Program-made: the position numbers and the translations under genes
Source of the DNA: Ancylobacter mangrovi
GTDB taxonomy: Bacteria > Pseudomonadota > Alphaproteobacteria > Rhizobiales > Xanthobacteraceae
NCBI RefSeq assembly: GCF_024752355.1
Contig: NZ_JANTHZ010000012.1
Span: forward strand, 124,001 to 188,000
DNA length: 64,000 bases
Direction of reading: 5' to 3'
The notes under the pieces: generated by a model
Told to the model about the DNA's origin: nothing
What the model saw: only the letters and a program-made list of their open reading frames with translations
Database searches by the model: none
Shown here: piece by piece, positions 45,444 to 53,997 of the stretch
Numbering within the stretch: position 1 is the first letter of the stretch
Layout of the letters: every line of letters starts with the position of its first letter

Positions 45444-46397
45444 CTACACGGCCTGGCGCATGTGCCGCCCCGGATAGGCCGGCACCATGCCGGGAATGTA
45501 GGCATCCGAGATGAAGCCGGCGGAATGGGTCGCAAAGGCCTCCACCAGCCGCGATTTTCGGACGCTGGAGAGCGTCATCAGCCCGAGGTTCAGCACCGGA
45601 AAGTCGTTGGCGAGGCGCAGCCGGATCAGGCGCCGCCCGTCCAGCGCCAGGTCCGAGCGCGGGCGGGTGTTGGCGAGAGCGTAGCCGTGCCCGTTCGCCA
45701 CCATGGTGCGGATGATTTCCTGATGCGTCGAGCGGGCGGCGATGTTCGGCTCCAGCCCCTCGCGCATGAACAAGGCAAGGAAATAGTCGCGCCCGCAGGG
45801 CAGGTCGAGCAGGATGTAGGGGAGCGGCGCCAGCTCGGCGAGCGTGGTGACAGACTGGCGCGCCAGCGGGTGCCCCTCGCCCACCAGCACATGGGTCGGC
45901 ATGGCGGCGAGCGGCTGGAACTCGACCTCGGGCGGCAGGCGCAGGTCGAGGCTCAGCGCGGCATCGATCTCGGCGCGCTGCAGCGCCGCGATCAGGCCCT
46001 CCTGGTCATGGGGCGTCTGGTGGATCTTGGCGCCCGGATAGGCGGCCTCGAAGGAATGGGCGAGCTCGGGCATGACCAGCGGCGCCAGCGTGACCAGGCT
46101 GCCGACATTGATCTGCCCGCGCACCTGCGTGGTCGCCTCGGAGGCCATGGAGTACAGCCCCTCGGCCTGCCCGACCAGCGCCTTGGCCTCCTTCAGCATC
46201 GTCTGCCCGATCGGCGTCAGCGACAGGCCCTGGGCGTGGTGCCGCACGAAGAGCTGCACGCCGAGCTCGCGTTCCAGATGGGCGATGGCGGTGGATATCG
46301 ACGGCTGCGAGATATGAACCCGTTCCGACGCCAGCGTGATGCTGCTCGTCTCGCCGGCCGCGATGAAGTACTCGAGCTGCCTCAACGTATATCGCAT
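45444..46397 (-). CDS. LysR family transcriptional regulator
   Basis: This 317-residue regulator has an N-terminal winged helix-turn-helix (LRQLEYFIAAGETSSITLASERVHISQPSIS region, residues 5-36) and a periplasmic-binding-like effector domain (INVGSLVTLAPLVMPEL from about 95). It lies 244 bases upstream of the importer operon on the same strand and probably controls it, and possibly the facing monooxygenases. The intervening 45203-45443 stretch is AT-rich and likely holds the importer promoter. Confidence 0.93.
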   Translation of the reverse strand: MRYTLRQLEYFIAAGETSSITLASERVHISQPSISTAIAHLERELGVQLFVRHHAQGLSLTPIGQTMLKEAKALVGQAEGLYSMASEATTQVRGQINVGSLVTLAPLVMPELAHSFEAAYPGAKIHQTPHDQEGLIAALQRAEIDAALSLDLRLPPEVEFQPLAAMPTHVLVGEGHPLARQSVTTLAELAPLPYILLDLPCGRDYFLALFMREGLEPNIAARSTHQEIIRTMVANGHGYALANTRPRSDLALDGRRLIRLRLANDFPVLNLGLMTLSSVRKSRLVEAFATHSAGFISDAYIPGMVPAYPGRHMRQAV

Positions 46398-47081
46398 AGG
46401 TTACCCTCGCGGGGCCGGTACACGCGATGAGAGCGCTTCGTCCCCTGTCAGAGGCGCCTCATTTCCATATGGTATGGTTAGCTAGCAAACCGCATGCCGT
46501 TCACGACTAACGCTGTCGCCACCATCCACTTCTGGCGGTGCAGCAAGACCGATGCCGTTTGGCCGCCCGGCGTTGGGAATAAATTCTGCTTCATGAATTC
46601 AGAGGCCGGACCACGGATTTGTCTATTGCCGTCGCCGGCCGGCGGGGGCGAACCCATGGATACGGCACGGGATTATACGTATGACAAATGTGCAAACGGA
46701 CGGCTTTATATGTATATACTAAATGCAATTCCACATTGCACGCTGAAGTCTTCCTATCTTCAAATTGTATACAATATTGCCGGGCTTATAGTTGCGGAAT
46801 CCTCGAACCAAGGTAGCGCCTCGCCACCCGATTGCGCGCCCTCGCGGGACGCCGACGTGACGGTGAAAAGGAAGACGCGCGGCCCGGAAGGCGATGCGCA
46901 TAGAGTTGACGTAAAAATAGGCGATTTACAGCCTATATAATAGGCATTTGCTTATAATTAGAACAATTACTAATTTCGCGCTTGGCCACGGCGGTTCGGC
47001 GCCTCCCCGTCGAAGCGCCGGCACTCCCCGGCTTAAACCTGCCGGAACAGCGGTGATCCGCCCCGCCCTCAGCCGCCCGTG
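46398..47081. other. AT-rich gene-free region (684 bases)
   Basis: The stretch from about 46480 to 46980 is far more AT-rich than the rest of the window. A 148-codon open frame at 46494-46940 shows no recognisable domain, no ribosome site and poor composition, so it is not called. The region holds the lysR promoter, an ATTGTATACAAT palindrome, a CCATATGG palindrome at 46465-46472 and repeated ATAGGC/GCCTAT inverted repeats at 46917-46945. It may be a remnant of acquired DNA. Confidence 0.6.
46764..46775. promoter_or_regulatory. candidate GntR-type operator ATTGTATACAAT
   Basis: This perfect 12-bp palindrome is of the (A)TTGTATACAA(T) form bound by several FCD-subfamily GntR regulators. It sits in the AT-rich desert with no gene clearly downstream. 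Confidence 0.4.
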
Positions 47082-47828
47082 TCAGATCAGCCGCAGGCCC
47101 TTCAGGCTGGCATGGCCGCTCTTGCCGACGATGATGTGGTCGTGCACCTCGATGCCGAGCGGCTTGGCGACGTCGATGATGGTCTTGGTCATCTGGATGT
47201 CGGCATGGGACGGCGTCGGGTCGCCGCTGGGATGGTTATGGACGAGGACGATCGCGCTCGCCGACAGCTCCAGCGCCCGCTTCACCACCTCGCGCGGATA
47301 GACCGGCGTGTGGTCCACCGTGCCGCGCTGCTGCACCTCGTCGAGAATGAGCTGGTTGCGCTTGTCGAGGAACAGGATGCGGAACTGCTCCTGCTCGGCG
47401 AAGGCCATCGCCGCGCGGCAATGGGCGAGCACCGCGCTCCAGGAGGACAGCACCGGGCGCGCGCGAACCTCCCCGCCCGTCACCCGCTCGACCGCGGCGC
47501 CGATGAGCTTCAGCTCGGTAGTGATCGCGTCCCCTACGCCCTTCACCTCGCGCAGCCGTCCCGGCGGGGCGGCGACCACCTCGGCGAAGGAGCCGAAGCG
47601 GTCGATCAGCGCCTTGGCCAGCGGCTTCACGTCCGCACGCGGCACGGCGCGGAACAGCACCAGCTCGAGCAGTTCGTAGTCCGGCAGCGCGTCGGCGCCC
47701 GCCTTGCGGAAGCGTTCGCGCAGACGCTCGCGATGGCCGATGAAATGCGCCGCCGGCTCCGACAGGCCGCCCGGCGCCGCGCCGGCTGGTCCGGCCGCGC
47801 CCTCGTCCTGCCCCCTTCTCCGCGCCAT
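47082..47828 (-). CDS. radC: RadC family JAB-domain protein
   Basis: This 248-residue protein has an N-terminal UPF0758 helix-hairpin-helix-like region ([33 protein letters not shown] near 97) and a C-terminal JAMM metalloprotease-like domain. The Zn motif is [14 protein letters not shown] near residues 196-209. The name RadC is historical and a direct repair role is not established. It follows map after 16 bases on the same strand. Confidence 0.95.
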   Translation of the reverse strand: MARRRGQDEGAAGPAGAAPGGLSEPAAHFIGHRERLRERFRKAGADALPDYELLELVLFRAVPRADVKPLAKALIDRFGSFAEVVAAPPGRLREVKGVGDAITTELKLIGAAVERVTGGEVRARPVLSSWSAVLAHCRAAMAFAEQEQFRILFLDKRNQLILDEVQQRGTVDHTPVYPREVVKRALELSASAIVLVHNHPSGDPTPSHADIQMTKTIIDVAKPLGIEVHDHIIVGKSGHASLKGLRLI

Positions 47829-47844
47829 GCGGGCTCCCGAACGT

Positions 47845-48675
47845 TCAGTTGCCGCTGCTGAAGACGGGCTTGTGGTAGCCCTTCGGCGAGAGGGTGAAGA
47901 TCTCGCAGCCGGTCTCGGTCACGCCCACCGTGTGCTCGAACTGGGCCGAGAGCGAGCGGTCGCGCGTCACCGCAGTCCAGCCGTCGGAGAGCACCTTCAC
48001 ATGCGGGCGGCCGAGATTGATCATCGGCTCCACGGTGAAGATCATGCCCGGCAGGAGCTCGGGCCCCTCGCCGCGCCGGCCGACATGGACGATGTTCGGC
48101 TCGTCGTGGAAGAGCTGGCCCACGCCGTGGCCGCAGAAGTCGCGCACCACGCTCATGTGGAACGGCTCGACGAAATCCTGGATCGCCGCGCCGATGTCGC
48201 CGACATGCCCGCCGGGACGGATCGCGGCGATGCCGCGCATCATCGATTCATAGGTGACGTCGAGCAGCCGCTCGGCCCGGCGCGGGATCTCGCCGACCGC
48301 GAACATGCGGCTCGAATCGCCGTACCAGCCGTCGAGGATCAGCGTGATGTCGACATTGACGATGTCGCCCTCGCGCAGCGGCTTGTCGTTCGGAATGCCG
48401 TGGCACACGACATGGTTGATCGAGGTGCAGACCGACTTGCGGTAGCCGCGATACATCAGCGTCGCCGGCAGCGCGCCGTGGTCCATGGCGAACTCGAACA
48501 CCACATTGTCGATGGCGTCGGTCGTGACGCCCGGCCCGACCATCTCGTGAATGAGGTCGAGCGCCTGCGCCGCGAGCTGACCCGCGCGCCGCATGCCGGC
48601 AAATCCTTCCGGTCCGTGCAGCTTGATATGGCCGGTCTTGCGCAGCGGCGCGCCGGCCGCCTCCACATAGCTCAT
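47845..48675 (-). CDS. map: methionine aminopeptidase, type I
   Basis: This 276-residue enzyme removes initiator methionine. Metal ligands are visible in [17 protein letters not shown] (two Asp), the [13 protein letters not shown]is, and the Glu residues in FTVEPMIN and QFEHTV. The substrate His is in VCHGIPND. The N-terminal extension of about 20 residues before the core is common in alphaproteobacteria. It is co-directional with radC. Confidence 0.97.
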   Translation of the reverse strand: MSYVEAAGAPLRKTGHIKLHGPEGFAGMRRAGQLAAQALDLIHEMVGPGVTTDAIDNVVFEFAMDHGALPATLMYRGYRKSVCTSINHVVCHGIPNDKPLREGDIVNVDITLILDGWYGDSSRMFAVGEIPRRAERLLDVTYESMMRGIAAIRPGGHVGDIGAAIQDFVEPFHMSVVRDFCGHGVGQLFHDEPNIVHVGRRGEGPELLPGMIFTVEPMINLGRPHVKVLSDGWTAVTRDRSLSAQFEHTVGVTETGCEIFTLSPKGYHKPVFSSGN

Positions 48676-48780
48676 TGTCTGAATTCCACCATCGGATGTC
48701 GGGCTGAATGTAAGCGATCCGCGCCCGGGCGCAAGAAAGGCGGCACCGAAGGCTGCTCCTTGGACGGGCGCCGGGCCGCC

Positions 48781-49941
48781 TCAACCCACCGCCTTCGCCA
48801 TGTGCACCAGCCGGCGGTCCGGCATCTGCTCGACGCGTTCGATCGAATAGCCCTTGCGGCGGTACCAGTGGATGTTCGCGGCCAGCGGCTCGCCGGTGTA
48901 AAGGCGCAGCGTACGCCGGCCGAGCGCCCGCGCGCGCACCTCGCCGGCGGCGAGCAGCAGGTTGCCCACGCCCTGCCCCTGCGCCATCGGCGCCACCGAC
49001 AGGCTATCGATGACGAGATCGTCCGGGCGGGTGTGCAGCACCAGCACGCCCGCGAGGCCCTTCTCGCCGTCCAGCACCCACACCTCGCGCCCGCGCATGA
49101 TCTGTGCGTAGTCCCACAGCAGCGGCACCGGCTCGACGCCGAGCAGGATGCGGTTGCTGGCATAGGCGGCCTGCTGCACCGTCCGGATGGAATCGAGGTC
49201 ATCGAGGCTGGCGCGGCGCAGCGTGCCGCCGGGCAATTCCAGCGCATTCGCGTTCAGCACCGCGAGCGGCACGATCTGGCGGCCCTCGGCGTCGAAATTG
49301 CCGGCCGCGAGCCAGGCTTCCATCGCCACCGCGCGCTGCGGCCATTCCTCGGCCAGCATCGAGAACCAGGCCGTGTCGCGGTTGCGGCCCTTGACGATCA
49401 TGTGGTGGCGGAAGACGCCCTCGAACACGAAGCCGTAGCGCTCCGCCGCCCGGCGCGAGGGGGCGTTGAGTGCGTTGCACTTCCATTCGTAGCGCCGGTA
49501 GCCGAGTTCCTCGAACACGTGGCGCGCCATCAGGTACATCGCCTCGGTGCCGCCCGGCGTGCGCATCAGCGCGGGGACATAGAGGATGTTGCCGACCTCG
49601 ATCACCCGGTTGGCGGCGTCGATCCGCAGATAGGTCACGTGGCCGAGCACCGCGCCGTCCCGCACGTCGAGGATCGCGAACAGCAGCGGGTCCTCGCGCG
49701 TCGCGGCGGCGCGGTAGTGCTCCTCGAAGGCAGCATAGTCGGCGAACGGACCCGCGCCGAGATAGGCCCACAGCCAGTCATGCTCCGCCCCCTGCGTCGC
49801 GGCGAACAGGCCCGGGCCGTGGCGCTCCACGTCGAACGGAACCAGCGTGATGAAGCGTCCGTCCAGCGCCTCGCGGGCCGGGCGGCATGCCGGAGCGGCA
49901 TCGACCGGCTCTCCGAGAGGCAGCATCCTGTCTTCGCTCAT
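48781..49941 (-). CDS. double GNAT-domain acetyltransferase
   Basis: This 386-residue protein is composed of two GNAT folds. The N-terminal half (residues about 25-215) is of the RimJ/RimL type: RFITLVPFDVERHG, GHVTYLRIDAANRVIEVGNI and YRRYEWKCNALNAPSRRAAERYGF. The C-terminal half (about 240-386) has the acetyl-CoA loop VAPMAQGQGVGNLLLAAGEVRARALG. ATG 49941 is preferred to a much longer frame that runs antisense through the aminotransferase. Substrates are unknown. Confidence 0.87.
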   Translation of the reverse strand: MSEDRMLPLGEPVDAAPACRPAREALDGRFITLVPFDVERHGPGLFAATQGAEHDWLWAYLGAGPFADYAAFEEHYRAAATREDPLLFAILDVRDGAVLGHVTYLRIDAANRVIEVGNILYVPALMRTPGGTEAMYLMARHVFEELGYRRYEWKCNALNAPSRRAAERYGFVFEGVFRHHMIVKGRNRDTAWFSMLAEEWPQRAVAMEAWLAAGNFDAEGRQIVPLAVLNANALELPGGTLRRASLDDLDSIRTVQQAAYASNRILLGVEPVPLLWDYAQIMRGREVWVLDGEKGLAGVLVLHTRPDDLVIDSLSVAPMAQGQGVGNLLLAAGEVRARALGRRTLRLYTGEPLAANIHWYRRKGYSIERVEQMPDRRLVHMAKAVG

Positions 49942-50085
49942 AAGCTCACCACCCGGGGATTGTAAGCGGCACCGGCCGCAACAGCATACGCACTTGAACG
50001 ACCCCGCTGTCCGTGTGACAGGAAGGAAAAAACTACAAGTCGTTTGTGCGGGAAAAGCCGGCACAAACCTGCCTAGGACCCGAAG

Positions 50086-51288
50086 ATGCCCGCCACGCCT
50101 TATGTCATCCGCCCCGTTGCCGGCTTCGAACGCATGGGCGAGGAGAACGCCTTCGCCGTGCTTTCGCGCGCCAGTGCCCTTGCCGCGCAGGGACGCGACA
50201 TCGTCAATCTCGGCATCGGGCAGCCGGACTTCCCTACACCCCAGCATATCGTCGAGGCGGCTATCAAGGCCCTGCGCGACGGCCATCACGGCTACACGCC
50301 CTCGACCGGCATCGAGCCGCTGCGGGTGGCGGTCGCGGCCGACGTCCAGCGCCGCCTCGGGGCCGAGATCGACCCCGGCCGCGTCGTCATCGTGCCGGGC
50401 GGCAAGGTGACGATGTTCGGCGCAATCCTGATGATGGGCGAGCCGGGTGCGGAGATCCTCTATCCCGATCCGGGCTTTCCGATCTACCGCTCGATGATCG
50501 AGTTCACCGGCGCCCGGCCGGTGCCGGTGCCGATCCGCGAGGAGAACGGCTTCGCCTTCTCGGCCGAGGAGACGCTGGACCTCATCACGCAGGACACGCG
50601 GCTGCTGATACTCAACTCCCCGGCCAATCCGACCGGCGGCGTCGCTCCCAAGGCGGAGATCGACAAGCTGGTGGCCGGCCTCGCCGACCATCCCCACGTC
50701 GCCATCCTCTCCGACGAAATCTACGACCAGTTCCTGTTCGACGGCGAACAGCATACCTCGCTGCTCGCCTATCCCGAGATCCGCGACCGGCTGGTGCTGC
50801 TGAACGGCTGGTCGAAGACCTATGCCATGACCGGCTGGCGGCTCGGCTGGGCGCTGTGGCCGGACGGTCTGTACGACGCCGCGCGCAAGCTCGCAGTCAA
50901 CGCCTGGTCCTGTGTCAACGCGCCGGCACAGTACGGCGCGCTCGCCGCCCTCACCGGGCCGCAGGACTGCGTGGCCGACATGGTCGCCGAGTTCGACCGA
51001 CGCCGGCACCTGGTGGTGGACGGGCTGAACGCGCTCCCCGGCGTCTCCTGCACCATGCCGAAGGGCGCCTTCTACGCCTTCCCCAACATCACCGGCACCG
51101 GCTGGCCGTCCGCCAAGGAGCTCGCCTCGACGCTCCTCGAGAAGGCCGGCGTCGCCACTGTCGGCGGGCCGGATTTCGGCATCCATGGCGAGGGCTATAT
51201 CCGCCTGTCCTACGCCAATTCGGCGGAGAACATCGCGCGCGGGCTCGACCGCATGGGCCAGTTCCTCGCCACCGAGCGGGCAGCGTGA
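50086..51288 (+). CDS. pyridoxal-phosphate-dependent aminotransferase, class I/II
   Basis: This 400-residue fold-type I aminotransferase of the AspC/Iγ group carries NLGIGQPDFPTP near 41, HGYTPSTGIEPLR, NSPANPTGG near 186, SDEIYDQ near 209 and the PLP lysine in LNGWSKTYAMTGWRLGW near 244. The C-terminal Arg is in GYIRLSYANS. The exact substrate is not clear; aspartate, aromatic amino acids or another amino acid are possible. An LprI-like gene follows closely. Confidence 0.93.
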   Translation: MPATPYVIRPVAGFERMGEENAFAVLSRASALAAQGRDIVNLGIGQPDFPTPQHIVEAAIKALRDGHHGYTPSTGIEPLRVAVAADVQRRLGAEIDPGRVVIVPGGKVTMFGAILMMGEPGAEILYPDPGFPIYRSMIEFTGARPVPVPIREENGFAFSAEETLDLITQDTRLLILNSPANPTGGVAPKAEIDKLVAGLADHPHVAILSDEIYDQFLFDGEQHTSLLAYPEIRDRLVLLNGWSKTYAMTGWRLGWALWPDGLYDAARKLAVNAWSCVNAPAQYGALAALTGPQDCVADMVAEFDRRRHLVVDGLNALPGVSCTMPKGAFYAFPNITGTGWPSAKELASTLLEKAGVATVGGPDFGIHGEGYIRLSYANSAENIARGLDRMGQFLATERAA

Positions 51289-51311
51289 GGGGACAGGGAG
51301 GCGGCAGGACG

Positions 51312-51896
51312 ATGGCGGCACGCCTCCCCCTCCTCCCGCTCTGCCTGCTCGCCCCCATGTTGCTCGCGGCCGCGCCGGCCGCCGCCCGCGACGGCGTGCC
51401 GGAAGCCGCCGGCTGCCAGTCGCCGACCCTGGCGCCGCGCGAGTATCTCGACTGCCTGAACCGCGAGCAGAAGCGCAGCGACCGCGACGTCTCCAATGCC
51501 GTCGCCGGGGCTACCGCCGCCATCCAGGCGCGCGAGGATCTGCAGTCGGCGCAGCGCCGGCGCTGGGTCGCGCTGCTGAAGGAGGCGCAGGCGCGCTTCG
51601 TCGGCTGGCGCAACTTCGAATGCCAGAGCATCGCCCCCTATGAGGGCAGCGACGGCAGGCGCACCATCGGCGGGCGGATCGGCGGCATCGGCGTGATCGA
51701 GGAACGGCTGTTCTGCCTGATCGCCGCCAACAGCCACCGCGCGGCCGACCTCTCGCGCCGCTATCCCCCGCCTGCCGGCTGGCAGCCCCCGGCCGACAGG
51801 CCGGAGGCGGACGCCGCGCCCGATCCGGTGGAGGCCGCGAGCCGGGTCCCGAGCGGGCCGGTGCGCATCATCGACATGGCCCCGGCGGGCCCATGA
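51312..51896 (+). CDS. secreted LprI/DUF1311-like protein
   Basis: This 194-residue protein has a signal peptide (LLPLCLLAPMLLAAAPAAARDG). A Cys-containing helical unit follows: YLDCLNREQKRSDRDV, RRRWVALLKEAQARFVGWRNFECQ, then CLIAANSHRAADL. The CLxxE..., W..yrd.eC and R...L spacing matches the LprI/DUF1311 family of lysozyme-inhibitor-like proteins. The C-terminal Pro-rich tail is probably disordered. Function beyond the family is not assigned. Confidence 0.75.
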   Translation: MAARLPLLPLCLLAPMLLAAAPAAARDGVPEAAGCQSPTLAPREYLDCLNREQKRSDRDVSNAVAGATAAIQAREDLQSAQRRRWVALLKEAQARFVGWRNFECQSIAPYEGSDGRRTIGGRIGGIGVIEERLFCLIAANSHRAADLSRRYPPPAGWQPPADRPEADAAPDPVEAASRVPSGPVRIIDMAPAGP

Positions 51897-52007
51897 GGGC
51901 GAATTCGGCGGCGCGGGTTGCCGCGGGCGGCGAATAAGGCGAGTCTGGCCCGCCCATCAGCACGCGCCCGGCCGTCCGCCGCCGCGGCGCAGCAGGAAAG
52001 GCATCCG

Positions 52008-52916
52008 ATGTCCAAGGTCATCTCGATCGGCGAGGTCATGGTCGAGCTGTCGCGCGGCGCGGACGGGCGCTACGGCCTGTCCTTCGGCGGCGACACGTTC
52101 AACACGGCGGTCTATCTCGCCCGGGCCGGCGTCGAGACGGCCTATGCCACCGCGCTCGGCGACGACCCCTATTCCGAATCGATCCAGGCCGCGGCCAGCG
52201 CCGAGGGCATCGACATCCGGCACATGGTCCGCGTCGTCGGGCGCACGGCCGGCCTGTATCTGATCGACACCGACGCCAGGGGCGAGCGCAGCTTTACCTA
52301 CTGGCGCGACAGCTCGCCCGCGCGCGATCTGTTCGAGCTGCCGAACTGGGAAGCGACCGCCGAGCGCATCATCGAGACCAGCGTGATCTACCTGTCCGGC
52401 ATCACGCTCGCCCTCTATTCGAACACCGGGCTCGGGCGCCTGCTGGCGACGCTCGAATTCGCCCGCGAGCGGGGATCACGCATCGTGTTCGACGGCAATT
52501 TCCGCCCCGCCGGCTGGGGCGGCGACATCGCCCGCGCCCGCGCCGTCTACGCGCAGGCGCTCAAGCGCACCTCGATCGCGCTGCCGACCTTCGACGACGA
52601 GACGCGGCTGTGGGGCGACGCCTCGCCCGCCGCCACCGCCGAGCGCCTCGCCACCTTCGGCGTGCCGGAAGTGGTGGTGAAGAACGGCGCCGAGGGCGCG
52701 CTGGTGATGGCCGGCGGCGCTTCCCAGTTCGTGCCGATCCCGCGTCCGGTGGAGCCGGTCGACACCACCGCCGCCGGCGACAGCTTCAACGCCGCCTATC
52801 TCGCCGCCCGACTCGACGGGCAGGCGCCGGGCCCCGCGGCCGAGGCCGGCCACGTGCTCGCCGGCCAGGTCATCCGCCATCGCGGCGCGATCCTGCCGCG
52901 CCAGGCCAACGCCTGA
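52008..52916 (+). CDS. kdgK: PfkB family sugar kinase, probable 2-dehydro-3-deoxygluconokinase
   Basis: This 302-residue ribokinase-fold enzyme has the N-terminal ISIGEVMVELSRG and FGGDTFNTAVYLARAG, typical of KdgK. The ATP/anion-hole motif DTTAAGDSFNAAYLAARL with the catalytic Asp is near 255. The gene lies alone between short gaps, with AGGAAAGG upstream of ATG 52008. Phosphorylation of 2-keto-3-deoxygluconate is the most likely activity, but other PfkB substrates cannot be excluded. Confidence 0.88.
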   Translation: MSKVISIGEVMVELSRGADGRYGLSFGGDTFNTAVYLARAGVETAYATALGDDPYSESIQAAASAEGIDIRHMVRVVGRTAGLYLIDTDARGERSFTYWRDSSPARDLFELPNWEATAERIIETSVIYLSGITLALYSNTGLGRLLATLEFARERGSRIVFDGNFRPAGWGGDIARARAVYAQALKRTSIALPTFDDETRLWGDASPAATAERLATFGVPEVVVKNGAEGALVMAGGASQFVPIPRPVEPVDTTAAGDSFNAAYLAARLDGQAPGPAAEAGHVLAGQVIRHRGAILPRQANA

Positions 52917-53068
52917 TTGCCGGGCCACGCCGGGCCAGGTTCGGCGGAGGCGAGAACGCTTCTGAGAATTACTTGCAAGTTATTGGCCTGACTTGATTTT
53001 CTGCGCCTGTGAGGCTATCCGTCCGGCCCGTGGCGCGCGGCGCCGACGGTCACACAACGGCGGCGCAG

Positions 53069-53956
53069 ATGACACAGACCCTTCGGATCGCGGTGGGCAG
53101 CGTGGGCGTCAGCATCCTCGTGCTGGCGCTCAAATACCTCGCATACCTCCTCACCGGCAGCATCGCGCTCTATTCGGACGCGCTGGAGAGCCTGGTCAAC
53201 GTCGCGACGGCGGGAACGGCCGTGCTGGCGCTGCGCGTCAGCGCCCGGCCCGCCGATGCCGCGCACCCCTATGGCTATGCGAAGGCCGAATATTTTTCCG
53301 CCGTAATCGTCGGCGTGCTGATCGTCGTCGCCGCGCTGTCGATCTTCCGCGAGGTCTATCTCGGCTGGCTCAACCCCGTGCCGCTCAACGCCGCCCCGTC
53401 CGGCCTCGCCGTCAACGCCCTCGCCGGCGTGATCAACGCGGTGTGGTGCGTGGTGCTGCTGCGCCAGGGGCGCCGCGCCCGCTCGCCGGCCCTCACCGCC
53501 GACGGCCGGCATCTCTTCACCGACGTTCTGTCCTCGGCCGGCGTGCTGGCTGGCGTCGTCGTCGCCGGCATGACCGGCTGGGAACGGCTCGACCTCATCC
53601 TCGCCGGGCTGGTGGCGGTGAACATCCTGTGGTCGGGCTGGACGGTGCTGAAGGAGAGCGTCGGCGGGCTGATGGACCATGCGGTGCCGGAGGATACGCT
53701 CGGCCTGATCCGCCGGCGCATCGCCGACGAGGCCACCGGCGCCATCGAGGCGCACGACCTGCGCACCCGGCAGGCGGGGCGGATGATCTTCGTCGACTTC
53801 CACCTCGTCGTGCCGGGCGAGATGGCGGTGCGCGAGGCGCACGCCATCTGCGACCGGATCGAGGATGCGCTGGAGGCCGAGGTGGCCGACATCCTCGTCA
53901 ACATCCATGTCGAGCCGGAAGGCAAGGCCAAGCACCAGGGCATCCCGGTGCTGTAG
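53069..53956 (+). CDS. cation diffusion facilitator family transporter
   Basis: This 295-residue CDF protein has six membrane helices and a cytoplasmic C-terminal domain. Metal-site residues are visible in ALYSDALESLVN (Asp in helix 2, the HxxxD-equivalent being Y-S-D), the HPYGYAKAEYFSA block, and DGRHLFTDVLSS (HxxxD in helix 5). The C-terminal domain includes VDFHLVVPGEMAVREAH. An in-frame GTG at 53009 would add 20 residues; ATG 53069 matches where homologues start. The family exports Zn2+, Co2+, Fe2+ or Mn2+; the helix-2 Tyr instead of His argues against a simple Zn exporter. Confidence 0.9.
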   Translation: MTQTLRIAVGSVGVSILVLALKYLAYLLTGSIALYSDALESLVNVATAGTAVLALRVSARPADAAHPYGYAKAEYFSAVIVGVLIVVAALSIFREVYLGWLNPVPLNAAPSGLAVNALAGVINAVWCVVLLRQGRRARSPALTADGRHLFTDVLSSAGVLAGVVVAGMTGWERLDLILAGLVAVNILWSGWTVLKESVGGLMDHAVPEDTLGLIRRRIADEATGAIEAHDLRTRQAGRMIFVDFHLVVPGEMAVREAHAICDRIEDALEAEVADILVNIHVEPEGKAKHQGIPVL

Positions 53957-53997
53957 CCGGCCAAGGCGGGAGCGTCACGCCGCCCCCGCCCGTGGCC

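Noticed and set aside
46494..46940. 148-codon open frame in the AT-rich desert
   Set aside because: No ribosome site, no domain and irregular composition; it spans palindromes that look regulatory.
49942..51321. Extension of the double-GNAT frame to 846 codons
   Set aside because: It is antisense to the aminotransferase; no domain is recognisable and the ATG at 49941 fits the family.
52971..52980. ACTTGCAAGT palindrome upstream of the cation diffusion facilitator
   Set aside because: A 10-bp palindrome alone is weak evidence and does not match a metal-regulator site I can name.
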